Shown: piece by piece, positions 23,657 to 32,120 of the stretch
Numbering within the stretch: the first letter of the stretch is position 1
How the letters are laid out: each line of letters begins with the position of its first letter
DNA from: AC-37 sp036389295
GTDB taxonomy: Bacteria > Actinomycetota > Thermoleophilia > Solirubrobacterales > Thermoleophilaceae
DNA: 64,000 nt
NCBI GenBank assembly: GCA_036389295.1
Contig: DASVQB010000055.1
Coordinates: 1-64,000 of the forward strand
Direction of reading: 5' to 3'
Program-made: the position numbers and the translations under genes
The notes under the pieces: generated by a model
The model's input: the letters and a program-made list of their open reading frames with translations, nothing else
Databases searched by the model: none
Told to the model about the DNA's origin: nothing

Positions 23657-25228
23657 CGGGGAGGAGCCGCGACCGGGATAGGCCAGCCGGAACAGCATCT
23701 GCCAGCCGCCAAAGCCCGGCTGGAGCGGGGTGCTGCGCCGGGCGACCAGGTCGAACCTGACTCCGTCCAGCGTCCTGGACGGAGTCGACCTGTCGCTCCT
23801 GAACGCGAGGAGCGCGCGGTCGAGCACGCTGCCCCGCATGTAGGGCCGCGTCCGGACGTTCTCGTCGGCGATCCACCAGCGCGGGCGATGGCGCAGCAGG
23901 AACCCGGTCATGTCGCCGCTCGGCTGGAAGTCCGCGACCTTCCCGTCGACGATCCCGTCCTCGCTGAGGACGCGGACGTCGTCGCGCAGGAAGTAGCGGA
24001 GCTGGACCTCGTAGGAGAGCAGCACGTCCCCCGGCGCGGCCAGGGCGTTGACGCGGCTCGTCGGCTCCCGCGAGAAGACCTCGTGCTCGTCGATCCCGAA
24101 GCTCGCGAGGAGGTCGAGGTCGTCGTTCAGCCTGTCCGCGGACGCGAGCCCGATCGCCAGGGCGGCGACGGCCATGGCGCCGGCGCGAGCGGCCGGCCCG
24201 GGCACGCGTGCGAGCAGGTACGCGGCGGAGCAGACGATGACCGGCACGAGCGGCAGCAGGTAGCGCGCGGTGTCGTGGAAGCCCGGCGCGACGAAGCTCA
24301 GCATGAACAGGTAGGCCCCGATCGACAGGGCGCCGTGCAGCGCGAGCCAGCGCGTCTCGGCGCGCCGCGCCATCAGGCCGAGGCCGGCGAGCCCCGGGAG
24401 GAAGGCGAAGATCCACGGGCTGCCGAGGACCTCGCGGACGGCCTCCGCGTTGCGGTACAGCGGCCCGACGAAGTCCCTCGCGAACTCCTGGAGCGCGTAG
24501 GCGCGGGCGTCCGACGACGTGGACGGCGTGCCGAGCTCGATCGTCGAGTAGCCGAAGTACGCGGCCGCCGGGATCGCCGCGACGGCGAGCGTCGCGAGCA
24601 GGGCGACGGCCGCCCGCCGGCGCTCGACGGGTGCGAAGGCCAGCATGGCCACGGCCTGGGCGGCGACGAGCACGGCGGCGTCCGGACGCGCCAGCGGCAG
24701 GGCGGCCCAGACGGCCGCGAGCGGCGCCGCGGCGCCGGCAGTGAGCGCACCCCGCTCGCCCCAGGCCCGCATCGTCCGCGCGCCGAGCGCCACGGCCAGC
24801 GCGCCGAGCGCCACCACCAGCCCCGACTCGTACAGCGACGCCGGGTAGAACGTCATCGCCCCCGGGACGAACAGCGTCGCGACGGCCGCCGCGGCCCAAG
24901 AGCGGCTGACCTCGCGCGCGGCGTAGAGCGTCGCCAGCACGGCCACCGCGGCGAAGACGGCCGCGACGACCTTCGCCCCGCCGATCCCGCCCCCGAGCAG
25001 GTACGGCAGCGCCAGCACTAGCGACCACAGGGGCGACGTGCTGCCCGACGAGAACTCCCCGACGTTGAACTGGAACGGGTGGCCGTCGGCGGCGTTGCGC
25101 GCGTAGGACAGGTAGATCGTGGCGTCGCCGACGTGGTCGTCGCGCAGCGCGTACGCAACGTAGAGCGCGGCGAGCACGGCGGCCAGCGCCAGCGCAGCCG
25201 CCACCGCCGCATCGACTCGCCGGCTCAT
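23654..25228 (-). CDS. GT-C-like polytopic membrane protein (probable glycosyltransferase)
   Basis: A 524-aa protein with about eleven hydrophobic segments and a polar C-terminal domain from about residue 395. The first external loop DDHVGDATIYLSYARNAADGHPFQFN followed by EFSSGSTSPLWSLVLALPYLLG matches the GT-C pattern (acidic residue, Tyr-Ala-Arg-Asn, then S-P-L-W), related to the AftB-like protein at 14.5 kb. It probably transfers a polyprenyl-phosphate-linked pentose or hexose outside the cell. The ATG overlaps the TGA of the GT2 gene (ATGA). No specific substrate can be assigned. Confidence 0.78.
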   Translation of the reverse strand: MSRRVDAAVAAALALAAVLAALYVAYALRDDHVGDATIYLSYARNAADGHPFQFNVGEFSSGSTSPLWSLVLALPYLLGGGIGGAKVVAAVFAAVAVLATLYAAREVSRSWAAAAVATLFVPGAMTFYPASLYESGLVVALGALAVALGARTMRAWGERGALTAGAAAPLAAVWAALPLARPDAAVLVAAQAVAMLAFAPVERRRAAVALLATLAVAAIPAAAYFGYSTIELGTPSTSSDARAYALQEFARDFVGPLYRNAEAVREVLGSPWIFAFLPGLAGLGLMARRAETRWLALHGALSIGAYLFMLSFVAPGFHDTARYLLPLVPVIVCSAAYLLARVPGPAARAGAMAVAALAIGLASADRLNDDLDLLASFGIDEHEVFSREPTSRVNALAAPGDVLLSYEVQLRYFLRDDVRVLSEDGIVDGKVADFQPSGDMTGFLLRHRPRWWIADENVRTRPYMRGSVLDRALLAFRSDRSTPSRTLDGVRFDLVARRSTPLQPGFGGWQMLFRLAYPGRGSSP

Positions 25229-26148
25229 TCGGCCGCCGCGTCCTCCCACGCGGCGAGGAACGGCTCGGCGAGCGCCTGCCGCCACGCCACGTCCGCGACG
25301 TGCCAGACCCGCCGCCCGAGTACGGGCGTCCGGCGCGGTACCCAGCGGGCGAGCCGGACCGCGCGCCCGCGCGCCCGCGGCATCCGGGCCGCCTCCGAGA
25401 ACAGGTTGAAGAAGTACGGCGGCACGTCCGGGTGGAGGCGCACGAACTCGCGCTCCGCGACGGCCACGGCGGCCGCGCGGGCCCGCCAGTCCTCGACGGT
25501 GACCGGGTGGACGTGCTCGACCGAGGCGGCGCGGTTGTAGAGCAGCGTGAAGCCGAGGGGGCGCAGGCGATAGGCGAGGTCGAGGTCCTCGTAGAGGAAC
25601 GGCAGCCGTTCCTCGTCGAAGCCCCCGGCACGCTCGATCAGCGAGCGCTTGATCGAGGAGTTGGCGGTGTAGAACCGGCCCCAGCCCACGTCGACGCCCT
25701 CGATGTTCGAGTAGTCGAACTGGATGCCGGCGTCGAGCCACCTCATGAACGGGGTGACGCGGATCTCGTCCGCCCAGCGCACGCGGCCGAGCACCGCGAC
25801 GGCCTCCTCCGGGTGCCGCTCGTGCCACGCCGCGTGCTCGGCCAGCAGGCGGCCCTCCGGCAGCGTGTCGTCGCCGATGAAGAGCAGGATCGGCGCCCGC
25901 GCGGCGCGCCAGCCGACGTTCCGTGCCGCGGACGCCCCGGCCCGCTCGGCCGCGAGCACGCGCGAGTCGAGACCGCTCGAGAGCACCGCTTCTCGGATCG
26001 CTGCGACGCTCGTAGCCGCGGCGTCCGTGACGACGATCAGCTCGAAGCGCGGAGCGTCGCGCTCGCGCTCGAGGTGCCGGACGACGCGCGTCAGCAGCTC
26101 CGCTCTGCCGTGGGTCGGGATGACCACGCTCAGCTCCGGGCCGCTCAC
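25225..26148 (-). CDS. Glycosyltransferase family 2
   Basis: A 307-aa GT2 enzyme starting SVVIPTHGRAELLTRVVRHL. It has the nucleotide motif IVVTDAAAT, the donor motif LLFIGDDTLPEGRLL (near residue 90) and FDEERLPFLYEDLDLAYRLRPLG as acceptor-side acidic motif. The remaining ~80 residues are basic and Trp/Arg-rich. It is the middle gene of a run of three, with 4-nt overlaps at both ends (GTGA with the upstream GT4, ATGA with the downstream GT-C gene). The three gene products probably act in one pathway. Confidence 0.87.
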   Translation of the reverse strand: MSGPELSVVIPTHGRAELLTRVVRHLERERDAPRFELIVVTDAAATSVAAIREAVLSSGLDSRVLAAERAGASAARNVGWRAARAPILLFIGDDTLPEGRLLAEHAAWHERHPEEAVAVLGRVRWADEIRVTPFMRWLDAGIQFDYSNIEGVDVGWGRFYTANSSIKRSLIERAGGFDEERLPFLYEDLDLAYRLRPLGFTLLYNRAASVEHVHPVTVEDWRARAAAVAVAEREFVRLHPDVPPYFFNLFSEAARMPRARGRAVRLARWVPRRTPVLGRRVWHVADVAWRQALAEPFLAAWEDAAAE

Positions 26149-27533
26149 CGGACGAGCTCCGCGTAGATGGCGTCCATCTCGTCGGCGTGCCGCGCCATCG
26201 GCTTCACGATCTCGTCGCGCGCGGCGCGGATCTTCGCGCCGAGCTCCGCCACGAGCTCCGGCCGCTCGATCGCCTCGAGCACGATGCCCGCCAGCTCCTG
26301 CGGCGAGCGCGACCGGTTCAGCCAGCCGGTCTCTCCCTCGCGGGTGTAGTCGACCATCCCGCCGATCGCGTTCGCGATTACCGGGATGCCCTTGGCGAGC
26401 AGCTCCGGGCCGACGTACCCGTACGCCTCCTCCCAGATCGAGGGCACGATCCCGACGTCGACCTCGTCGAGGATCCCGTCGAGCTCCTCCGGCGCGAACG
26501 GCCCGCGCAGCTCGATCGCGTCGATCCGGCGCGCCTCGGCCTCGACGGCCCTGTCGATGGCCCCGAACGCGAGCAGCCGGAAGCTGCCCGGCGGCGCGCC
26601 GTCCGCGACGATCCGGAACGCCTCGATTACGAGGCGCGCGCCCTTCGCGGTGGACGCGAGGCCGTTGAGCGTCCCGAAGACGACCGGAAGCCGTCCCCCG
26701 ACCTCACGCGGGCGGAGCCGCTCGATGTGCGCGAGCGTGAGCTGGAGCGTTCGGATCCGGTCCGGGTCGACGCCCAGCGTCGAGTAGATCTCCGCGACCC
26801 GGGAGGACATCGCGATCACGCGCTCCGCGCGGTTGAGCCGCTCGACGTTGACCTCCCGCCGCCGCTGGAAGGCGCCGGGGCCGGCGGCGGGCGGCCTCGG
26901 GACGCGTGCCGCCAGCGTGTGGGCCACCCAGCCGATCCGCCTGTGCGGGGGGTTCGGGTCGAGGCGCCGCAGCAGCGGCCGCTTGACCAGCTCGTGGCGC
27001 ATCGTGGCCGCGACCATCAACCCCGGCGGCCGCCCGTCCGCCGCGACCGTGGCCACGCAGTCCGCGCCGATCTCGCGCCGCAGGCATACGCGCCCCTCCG
27101 AGTCGAGCAGCTTGAACGTCGAGCAGAGCGGGAAGTAGTCCTGGAGCGTCACGACCGCCGGGATGCCGGCGTCGCGTACGACGTCGAGCACCGACGTGGG
27201 CAGCCCCGCCAGCTCCTGGACGTGCACGGCGTCGGGCCGCAGCTCGCGCATCGCGCGCCGCAGCATCTCCTCGATCCGCGGCTCCCCGACCTCGAGCTCG
27301 GGCTGGCGGCCGTGGTCGTAGAGCGGCGAGTTGACGACCTCCAGCATGGCCAGCGGACCGTTGCGCCAGCGGCGCAGCCGGGGGGACCGGAACCACGGGT
27401 AGTGGCGCCCGCTGAAGAAGTACGCGACCTCGTGGCCGCGGCGCGCCTGCTCGTGCATGAGGTCCTCGACGTAGGCGACCAGGCCGCCGTGCCGGAGGGG
27501 CCGGAACCCCGTGCCGATGTGGAGGAGGCGCAC
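26145..27533 (-). CDS. Glycosyltransferase family 4, long form
   Basis: A 462-aa GT4 enzyme. It begins RLLHIGTGFRPLRHGGLVAYVEDL, the glycine-rich loop of GT-B acceptor domains. An insert at about 150-230 contains three Cys residues (LCSTF, RVCLRREIG, ADCVATV), a pattern found in GT4 enzymes with a CxxxC-type zinc or disulfide insert. The donor domain has VVFGTLNGLASTAKGARLVIEAF and VPSIWEEAYGYVGPELLAKGIPVIANAIGG, with the E-x7-E-like motif. GTG 27533 is 6 nt after a TAGGGT box. Confidence 0.88.
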   Translation of the reverse strand: MRLLHIGTGFRPLRHGGLVAYVEDLMHEQARRGHEVAYFFSGRHYPWFRSPRLRRWRNGPLAMLEVVNSPLYDHGRQPELEVGEPRIEEMLRRAMRELRPDAVHVQELAGLPTSVLDVVRDAGIPAVVTLQDYFPLCSTFKLLDSEGRVCLRREIGADCVATVAADGRPPGLMVAATMRHELVKRPLLRRLDPNPPHRRIGWVAHTLAARVPRPPAAGPGAFQRRREVNVERLNRAERVIAMSSRVAEIYSTLGVDPDRIRTLQLTLAHIERLRPREVGGRLPVVFGTLNGLASTAKGARLVIEAFRIVADGAPPGSFRLLAFGAIDRAVEAEARRIDAIELRGPFAPEELDGILDEVDVGIVPSIWEEAYGYVGPELLAKGIPVIANAIGGMVDYTREGETGWLNRSRSPQELAGIVLEAIERPELVAELGAKIRAARDEIVKPMARHADEMDAIYAELVR

Positions 27534-27539
27534 CCGCGA

Positions 27540-27545
27540 ACCCTA
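27540..27545 (-). promoter_or_regulatory. -10 box TAGGGT that includes the stop codon of the upstream gene
   Basis: TAGGGT is exactly 6 nt before the GTG at 27533; its TAG is the stop of the upstream GT4 gene (27543-27545). Confidence 0.5.
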
Positions 27546-28784
27546 GGCGTAGGTGCGCGAGTCGCGTGCGCGGGCGCGCGGCGCCGGCGCCGGCGCCGCG
27601 GCCCGGGTGACGGCGTCCTCGACGGCCGCGTCGAAGATCGCCCGCGTGTGGCGCGGCGCGGTCTCGAGCCCCCCGCGACGAAGCCGCGCACGCAGGTCCG
27701 GGTCGCCCGCCAGCCGCTCGAGCGCCGCGGCCAGCCCGCGCGGGTCGTCGGCGTCGAACAGGAGGCAGTTCTCGCCGTCGCGCAGGTACTCGGCCGAGCC
27801 GCCCCGGCCGGTCGCCACCACCGGCCGTCCGCGGGCCATCGCCTCCAGCGGGACGAGGCCCCACGGCTCGCGCCACCGGACCGGGAACATGACCGCGTCC
27901 GCCGCGCCGTAGGCGGCGATCAGCTCGTCGCGCCCGCGCTGGCCGGCGAAGACGGCGCGCCCCTCGACTCCCAGGCCGGCCGCGAGCTCGCGCAGCCGCC
28001 GCTCCTCCCCCGCGTCCCAGCCGCCGACGATCTCGAGGCGCGCGCCGGAAGGCAGGTGCGCGAGCGCCTCCACCGCCGTGTCCACGCCCTTGCGCGCGTC
28101 GAGGCGGCCGACGTAGAGCAGCCGCCAGCGCCACTCGACCTCCGGCGCCGGGTCGAGGAAGGCCGGGTCGATGCCCGAGTGCGCCACCTCGGTGCGGCGC
28201 AGGCCGAGCCCCAGGTCGAGCGCGTGGCGGCGCGTGAAGTCGCTCACGAACACGTACGTGGCGGCGCCCGCGAAGTCCACCCGCGTGGGGACGCCGAAGG
28301 CGCGCTCGGCGAGCGGCGCCAGCGGGGCCAGCAGGCGGCGGCGCCGGCCCTGGAAGACCGAGAGCCACGGGTCCGCCCAGCGCCCGTAGTCGAGCCACTC
28401 GTCGTGCACGAACGCAACCGCGGGAAGCCCCCGCCGGCGCGCGGCCTCGAGCATCGTGAGCGACAGGCCCCCCATCGACCACCAGGCGACCACATCCGGC
28501 CCCACGTCGCGCAGCTCGCGCTCGAGCACGCTGTGGTTGTGACGGGCCGTGGCGGCGCGCGCGCGGGGGCCGAGCCGTGCGAACTCGCCGTCGCGCAGGT
28601 GCCAGCGCAGCTCGCGGCGCACCCAGGGCGGGTCCGGCTCGACCGCCCCCGTGTCGGTGTCCGTCGTGAGCACGTGGACGTCGTGGCCCTGCGATCGCAG
28701 GTGCTCCACCGCGCCGTGCCAGACGAGCTCGTAGCCGCCGTAGTGGTGCGGCGGGTACATGTTGCCGACCGTCAGTACCCGCAC
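27543..28784 (-). CDS. Glycosyltransferase family 4
   Basis: A 413-aa GT4 enzyme. VRVLTVGNMYPPHHYGGYELVW at the N-terminus is the classic GT4 start. The donor domain has RLLYVGRLDARKGVDTAVEAL, LEIVGGWDAGEE and FPVRWREPWGLVPLEAMARGRPVVATGRGGSAEYL, with both Glu of E-x7-E. The last 40 residues are Ala/Pro/Arg-rich. GTG 28784 is 7 nt after a TATCCT box that overlaps the promoter of the divergent GT2 gene. Donor and acceptor are unknown. Confidence 0.9.
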   Translation of the reverse strand: MRVLTVGNMYPPHHYGGYELVWHGAVEHLRSQGHDVHVLTTDTDTGAVEPDPPWVRRELRWHLRDGEFARLGPRARAATARHNHSVLERELRDVGPDVVAWWSMGGLSLTMLEAARRRGLPAVAFVHDEWLDYGRWADPWLSVFQGRRRRLLAPLAPLAERAFGVPTRVDFAGAATYVFVSDFTRRHALDLGLGLRRTEVAHSGIDPAFLDPAPEVEWRWRLLYVGRLDARKGVDTAVEALAHLPSGARLEIVGGWDAGEERRLRELAAGLGVEGRAVFAGQRGRDELIAAYGAADAVMFPVRWREPWGLVPLEAMARGRPVVATGRGGSAEYLRDGENCLLFDADDPRGLAAALERLAGDPDLRARLRRGGLETAPRHTRAIFDAAVEDAVTRAAAPAPAPRARARDSRTYA

Positions 28785-28791
28785 GGCGGCG

Positions 28792-28797
28792 AGGATA
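28792..28797 (-). promoter_or_regulatory. -10 box TATCCT, leaderless type
   Basis: TATCCT is 7 nt before the GTG at 28784. Two bases are shared with the opposite TAGGGT box of the divergent GT2 gene. Confidence 0.5.
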
Positions 28798-28801
28798 GGG
28801 T
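28796..28801 (+). promoter_or_regulatory. -10 box TAGGGT, leaderless type
   Basis: TAGGGT is 10 nt before the GTG at 28812 and overlaps the divergent TATCCT box by TA. Confidence 0.4.
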
Positions 28802-28811
28802 TCGCGGCCGC

Positions 28812-29780
28812 GTGGAAGGGCCGGTCCCGGTCACCGTCGTCGTCGCCTCGCACGCGCGGCACCTGCGCCTGCGCTGGCTGCTCAACGCGCTCGAGGAGCA
28901 GACCCTCGGCGCCGACCGCTGGGAGGCGGTCGTCGTCCACGACTACGGCAGCGACGTCGCGGCCCGGGTGCTCGACTCCCACCCGCTCGCGACCGCCGGG
29001 AGGCTGCGCCACATCGCGATCGAGCCGGGGACGGGGAGTCCCGCGCGCCAGCGCAACCTCGGCTGGCGGGCCGCCCGCGGCGGCCTCGTCGCGTTCACGG
29101 ACGACGACTGCCGCCCCGAGCCGGAGTGGCTCGAGCGACTCGTCGCCGCCGCGGAGGGCGCGCCCGGTCAGGTCGTCCAGGGCGCGACCCGACCGGACCC
29201 GCTCGAGTGGGAGGTCGGCGCCGCGCCGCACGTACGGACCCTGAGCATCGAGCCGGTCGGGCCGTTCGTCCAGACGTGCAACGTGCTCTACCCCAGGCCG
29301 CTGCTCGAGCGCCTCGACGGCTTCGACGAGCGCGCGATCGCCGGCGAGGACGTGGGCCTCTCGCTGCGCGCGCGGGCGGCGGGCGCGAACGTCGTGGCCG
29401 CGCCGGCCGCGGTCGTGTACCACGCGGTCGAGTCGCACCCGCTGCCCGGCATCCTCCGGGAGAACCTGAAGTGGCGCCATCTCGCGTACCTGGCGAAGCG
29501 CCACCCGGAGGTGAGGCGCGACCTCTGTCTCGGAGTGTTCTGGGATGCGGACCACCTGGCGATCGCGGCCGCGATGGCAGGCGTCGCGGGGGCCCGCCTG
29601 CACCCCGCGCTGCTGGGGCTCGCCGTGCCGTTCGTCGTCAGGGCCTCCCGCCGGAGGGGACCGGGCGCCGCGAGCCGGGCGATCGCGCTCGCCGAGCTGC
29701 CGGGCGCCGCGACGCGGCAGGCCGCGGAGGTCCTGGGGCTCGCCGCCGGCAGCCTGCGCCACCGCACCCTGCTCCTGTGA
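28812..29780 (+). CDS. Glycosyltransferase family 2
   Basis: A 322-aa GT2 enzyme: VTVVVASHARHLRLRWLLNALEEQ, VVVHDYGSDV, the RNLGWRAA helix, the metal-binding FTDDDCRPEPEWLE (near residue 98) and FDERAIAGEDVGLSLRARAAG as acceptor-side motif. The last ~100 residues contain two hydrophobic stretches that could attach it to the membrane. GTG 28812 is set by the TAGGGT box and the first beta strand. It is coupled by GTGA to the next small gene. Confidence 0.87.
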   Translation: MEGPVPVTVVVASHARHLRLRWLLNALEEQTLGADRWEAVVVHDYGSDVAARVLDSHPLATAGRLRHIAIEPGTGSPARQRNLGWRAARGGLVAFTDDDCRPEPEWLERLVAAAEGAPGQVVQGATRPDPLEWEVGAAPHVRTLSIEPVGPFVQTCNVLYPRPLLERLDGFDERAIAGEDVGLSLRARAAGANVVAAPAAVVYHAVESHPLPGILRENLKWRHLAYLAKRHPEVRRDLCLGVFWDADHLAIAAAMAGVAGARLHPALLGLAVPFVVRASRRRGPGAASRAIALAELPGAATRQAAEVLGLAAGSLRHRTLLL

Positions 29781-30340
29781 GGGTCGCCCTCCTCGACCAC
29801 GCGCATCCGACGCCGCCGGTGCGCGAGCTCGCCGTTGCGCTCGCCGCGGCCGGCTGCGAGCCCGCGATCGTGACCGTCCGCCGCGGACTGACGCGGCGCA
29901 CGGACGACGGCGGCGTCCCGCTGGTCGCGGTCGGGCGGCTGCCGGAGGCGCCTCTGCGGCTGCGCGGGTTCGAGCGTCCCCTGACGCACCTGCCGCTCTC
30001 GCTCGCCGAGCTGGTGCGCGGCGGCTACGACGCCGTCCACGCGTTCCGCCCGGCGGATGCCGCGGCCGCGCTCGCGTGGCGGCGGGTGACGGGCGGGCCC
30101 GTCGTGTTCTCGCCCGCGGAGCCACCCGGCCGCGACACGGTCTCGAACCGCCGGCTGCGGCTCCGGCTGCTGGCCGCCGCGGTCGAGCGGAGCGACGCCG
30201 TGACGGCGCCCGACGAGGCCGTGCGCGCGGCGACGCTGCGCTGGCTGGCCGTGGAGGCGCCGGTGCTCGACGCGGCCGGCCACGTCCTGCTCTACGACGA
30301 GCTCGTCTCGCGCCGGCCGCGCGGGCGGCCCGCGCCCTAG
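29777..30340 (+). CDS. Isolated N-terminal domain of a GT4-like glycosyltransferase
   Basis: A 187-aa protein matching only the acceptor half of GT-B/GT4 enzymes: VRVALLDHAHPTPPVRELAVALAAAG at the start, then YDAVHAFRPADAAAALAWRRVTGGPVVFSPAEPP, and VERSDAVTAPDEAVRAATLRWL. The donor-binding domain with its E-x7-E motif is absent, and no frame continues it downstream, because the convergent sulfotransferase begins at the shared CTAG. It may be a degraded gene, an acceptor-binding helper or a partner of the upstream GT2. The GTGA coupling to that gene favours a working protein. Confidence 0.65.
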   Translation: MRVALLDHAHPTPPVRELAVALAAAGCEPAIVTVRRGLTRRTDDGGVPLVAVGRLPEAPLRLRGFERPLTHLPLSLAELVRGGYDAVHAFRPADAAAALAWRRVTGGPVVFSPAEPPGRDTVSNRRLRLRLLAAAVERSDAVTAPDEAVRAATLRWLAVEAPVLDAAGHVLLYDELVSRRPRGRPAP

Positions 30341-31362
30341 CCCCGCCGGACCGCCTCGGTGGTGTCCCGCGCGCGCGCCGCCAGGAAGCTCCGCGTCGCG
30401 CGGTAGCGATCCTCTGGGCTCATCGCCGGCGGCGTCGGCGGGCGGGCCCGGAGCCGCGCCCGGCGCACGCCCTCGGCGGCGGCGAACGGGATCGCGCCGG
30501 CCTGCTCGCGCGGCCGCGGCGACTCGTAGCCGAGCGTCGCGAGCATCGGCCCGACCACGGCGTTGACGCGCAGCCGGTCGGCGCGCCCGAGCCGCTCGCG
30601 CCATCCGCCCTCGCGCGCCGGCACGATCGCCCCGAGCGCCCGCGCCTGCCACTCCCCCGCGACCGCGGGAACGGTGGCGCGGCGCCGGGAGGGGTCGTCG
30701 ACCATGCCCGGGTCGTAGTCCTCGCTCAGGAAGGCGCACACCAGGCGGAGCACGGCCTCGGGGTCGCGCGTCATGTCCTCGTAGCGGATCTGGACGAACC
30801 GCGACGGGCCGACCTCGAAGCCGCGCCTGACGTTCCGCAGCGTGTACGCGCGCCACTCGCGCGCGAGCTCGGCCGCCCCCGCCTCCGTCCACGGCGAGGA
30901 CAGGCTCGACGCCACCACGTCGCGCGGGTCGCGCACGATGTGGACCACCTGGGCGTCCGGGCACAGCTCGAAGGCGGCGTCGATCGGCTGGCCGGGGCTC
31001 TTCTCCGACCAGCGGCGCTTGCCGGCCCGCTCGGCGAAGTCGCTCATGATCGCGTCGAGCAGGCCGCCGTAGGTGCGCGGGCCGCGCTTGGCGCGCTCCA
31101 GCAGCCGCGCCTCGTCGAAGCCGGCGTCCGCGAACAGGTCGAAGTCCGGGTTGATCGCGTCGTGCAGCGCCCGCGCGAGGTTGGCGTCGTCCGCGAGGTC
31201 GCCGAAGTAGTCGGCCTGGTCCGCGACGCGGAAGTGGAAGTAGGTCTCGGGCGGCGCGGCGATGTTCGGGTGCGCGCCGAGCAGCGACTGGATCAGCGTG
31301 GTGCCGCTGCGCTGGTAGCCGATGACGAAGATCGGTGCGCCCGCGGCGCCGCCGCCGGTCAC
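30337..31362 (-). CDS. Sulfotransferase (PAPS-dependent)
   Basis: A 341-aa sulfotransferase that would move a sulfuryl group from PAPS to a hydroxyl on a sugar or lipid. The 5'-phosphosulfate loop is FVIGYQRSGTTLIQSLLGAHP near the N-terminus. The 3'-phosphate region is VVHIVRDPRDVVASSLSS near residue 140, followed by RYEDMTRDP. GTG 31362 overlaps the TGA of the methyltransferase gene (GTGA). The last ~55 residues are Arg-rich and may be disordered. It implies a sulfated surface molecule; the acceptor is unknown. Its stop shares CTAG with the convergent partial GT gene. Confidence 0.88.
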   Translation of the reverse strand: MTGGGAAGAPIFVIGYQRSGTTLIQSLLGAHPNIAAPPETYFHFRVADQADYFGDLADDANLARALHDAINPDFDLFADAGFDEARLLERAKRGPRTYGGLLDAIMSDFAERAGKRRWSEKSPGQPIDAAFELCPDAQVVHIVRDPRDVVASSLSSPWTEAGAAELAREWRAYTLRNVRRGFEVGPSRFVQIRYEDMTRDPEAVLRLVCAFLSEDYDPGMVDDPSRRRATVPAVAGEWQARALGAIVPAREGGWRERLGRADRLRVNAVVGPMLATLGYESPRPREQAGAIPFAAAEGVRRARLRARPPTPPAMSPEDRYRATRSFLAARARDTTEAVRRG

Positions 31363-32099
31363 CGGACGTAGGCGCGCACGGCGCCCCGGAGCCCCTCCCA
31401 GCTGTCGTCGCCGCTGTACTTCAACGTGAACGGGTCGGACGGCTCGACGCGCGCGAAGCCGGCGGCCCGGACGATGCGCACGAGGCCGGCGAGGTTCGTG
31501 GTCCACCACGTGAAGGTGTCGATCCCGTCGAGGTCCGCGAGCGGAACGCTCTCCCTGAACCGGAACCGTTTGATCACGTTGACGATCACCGCGCTCTCGG
31601 TGCAGACGCTGCGGATGTTCTCCACCGGCGTGATCGGATCCTTCAGGTGCAGGAGCAGATCGCCGCAGAAGACGAAGTCGAACGTGCCGAGGGCCTCCGG
31701 CGAGAGGTCGTACGCCGACAGGATCACGCGCTCGACGCTCGAGCCGAGCGTGCGCCTGGCCAGCGCGAACCGCTCCGCCTTCGTCTCGTCGAGGCTGCGG
31801 TCGTGGTCGCCCCGGAGCGACGCCGGCCAGTCGAGGTCCTCCGGGTCGTCGATGTCGAGGGCGGTCACCGAGGCGGCCCCTCGCCGCTCCATCTCGAACG
31901 CCCAGAAGCCGTCCATCGTCGCCACGTCGAGGCAGCGCTTGCCGGTCAGGTCGACGGGAAGCGGGTAGCGGTCGAGCACCGGACGGTGGTCGAACATCCC
32001 GTTGGTGACCACTCCGCCGCCGAGGTCGATCGTGTGGTACCAGGGGTAGCGCTCGACCTCGGTGCGCAAGCCCTCGGCGTCCTCGGTCGGCCGTGACAC
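31359..32099 (-). CDS. Class I methyltransferase, CmoB-like (DUF1698 type)
   Basis: A 246-aa protein with the layout of the CmoB-related family: YPWYHTIDLGGGVVTNGMFDHR near the N-terminus, then RCLDVATMDGFWAFEMERRGA (SAM motif I), VTALDIDDPEDLDW, and FDFVFCGDLLLHLKDPITPVENI. Members include the tRNA cmo5U34-type enzymes but also natural-product and sugar methyltransferases. In this locus a sugar or lipid substrate is more likely. GTG 32099 is 7 nt after TAGGAT. It is coupled to the sulfotransferase gene. Confidence 0.82.
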   Translation of the reverse strand: MSRPTEDAEGLRTEVERYPWYHTIDLGGGVVTNGMFDHRPVLDRYPLPVDLTGKRCLDVATMDGFWAFEMERRGAASVTALDIDDPEDLDWPASLRGDHDRSLDETKAERFALARRTLGSSVERVILSAYDLSPEALGTFDFVFCGDLLLHLKDPITPVENIRSVCTESAVIVNVIKRFRFRESVPLADLDGIDTFTWWTTNLAGLVRIVRAAGFARVEPSDPFTLKYSGDDSWEGLRGAVRAYVR

Positions 32100-32106
32100 C
32101 GGCGCG

Positions 32107-32112
32107 ATCCTA
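32107..32112 (-). promoter_or_regulatory. -10 box TAGGAT, leaderless type
   Basis: TAGGAT is 7 nt before the GTG at 32099, in the 21-nt gap after the flippase gene. Confidence 0.5.
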
Positions 32113-32120
32113 CCTTCGCC

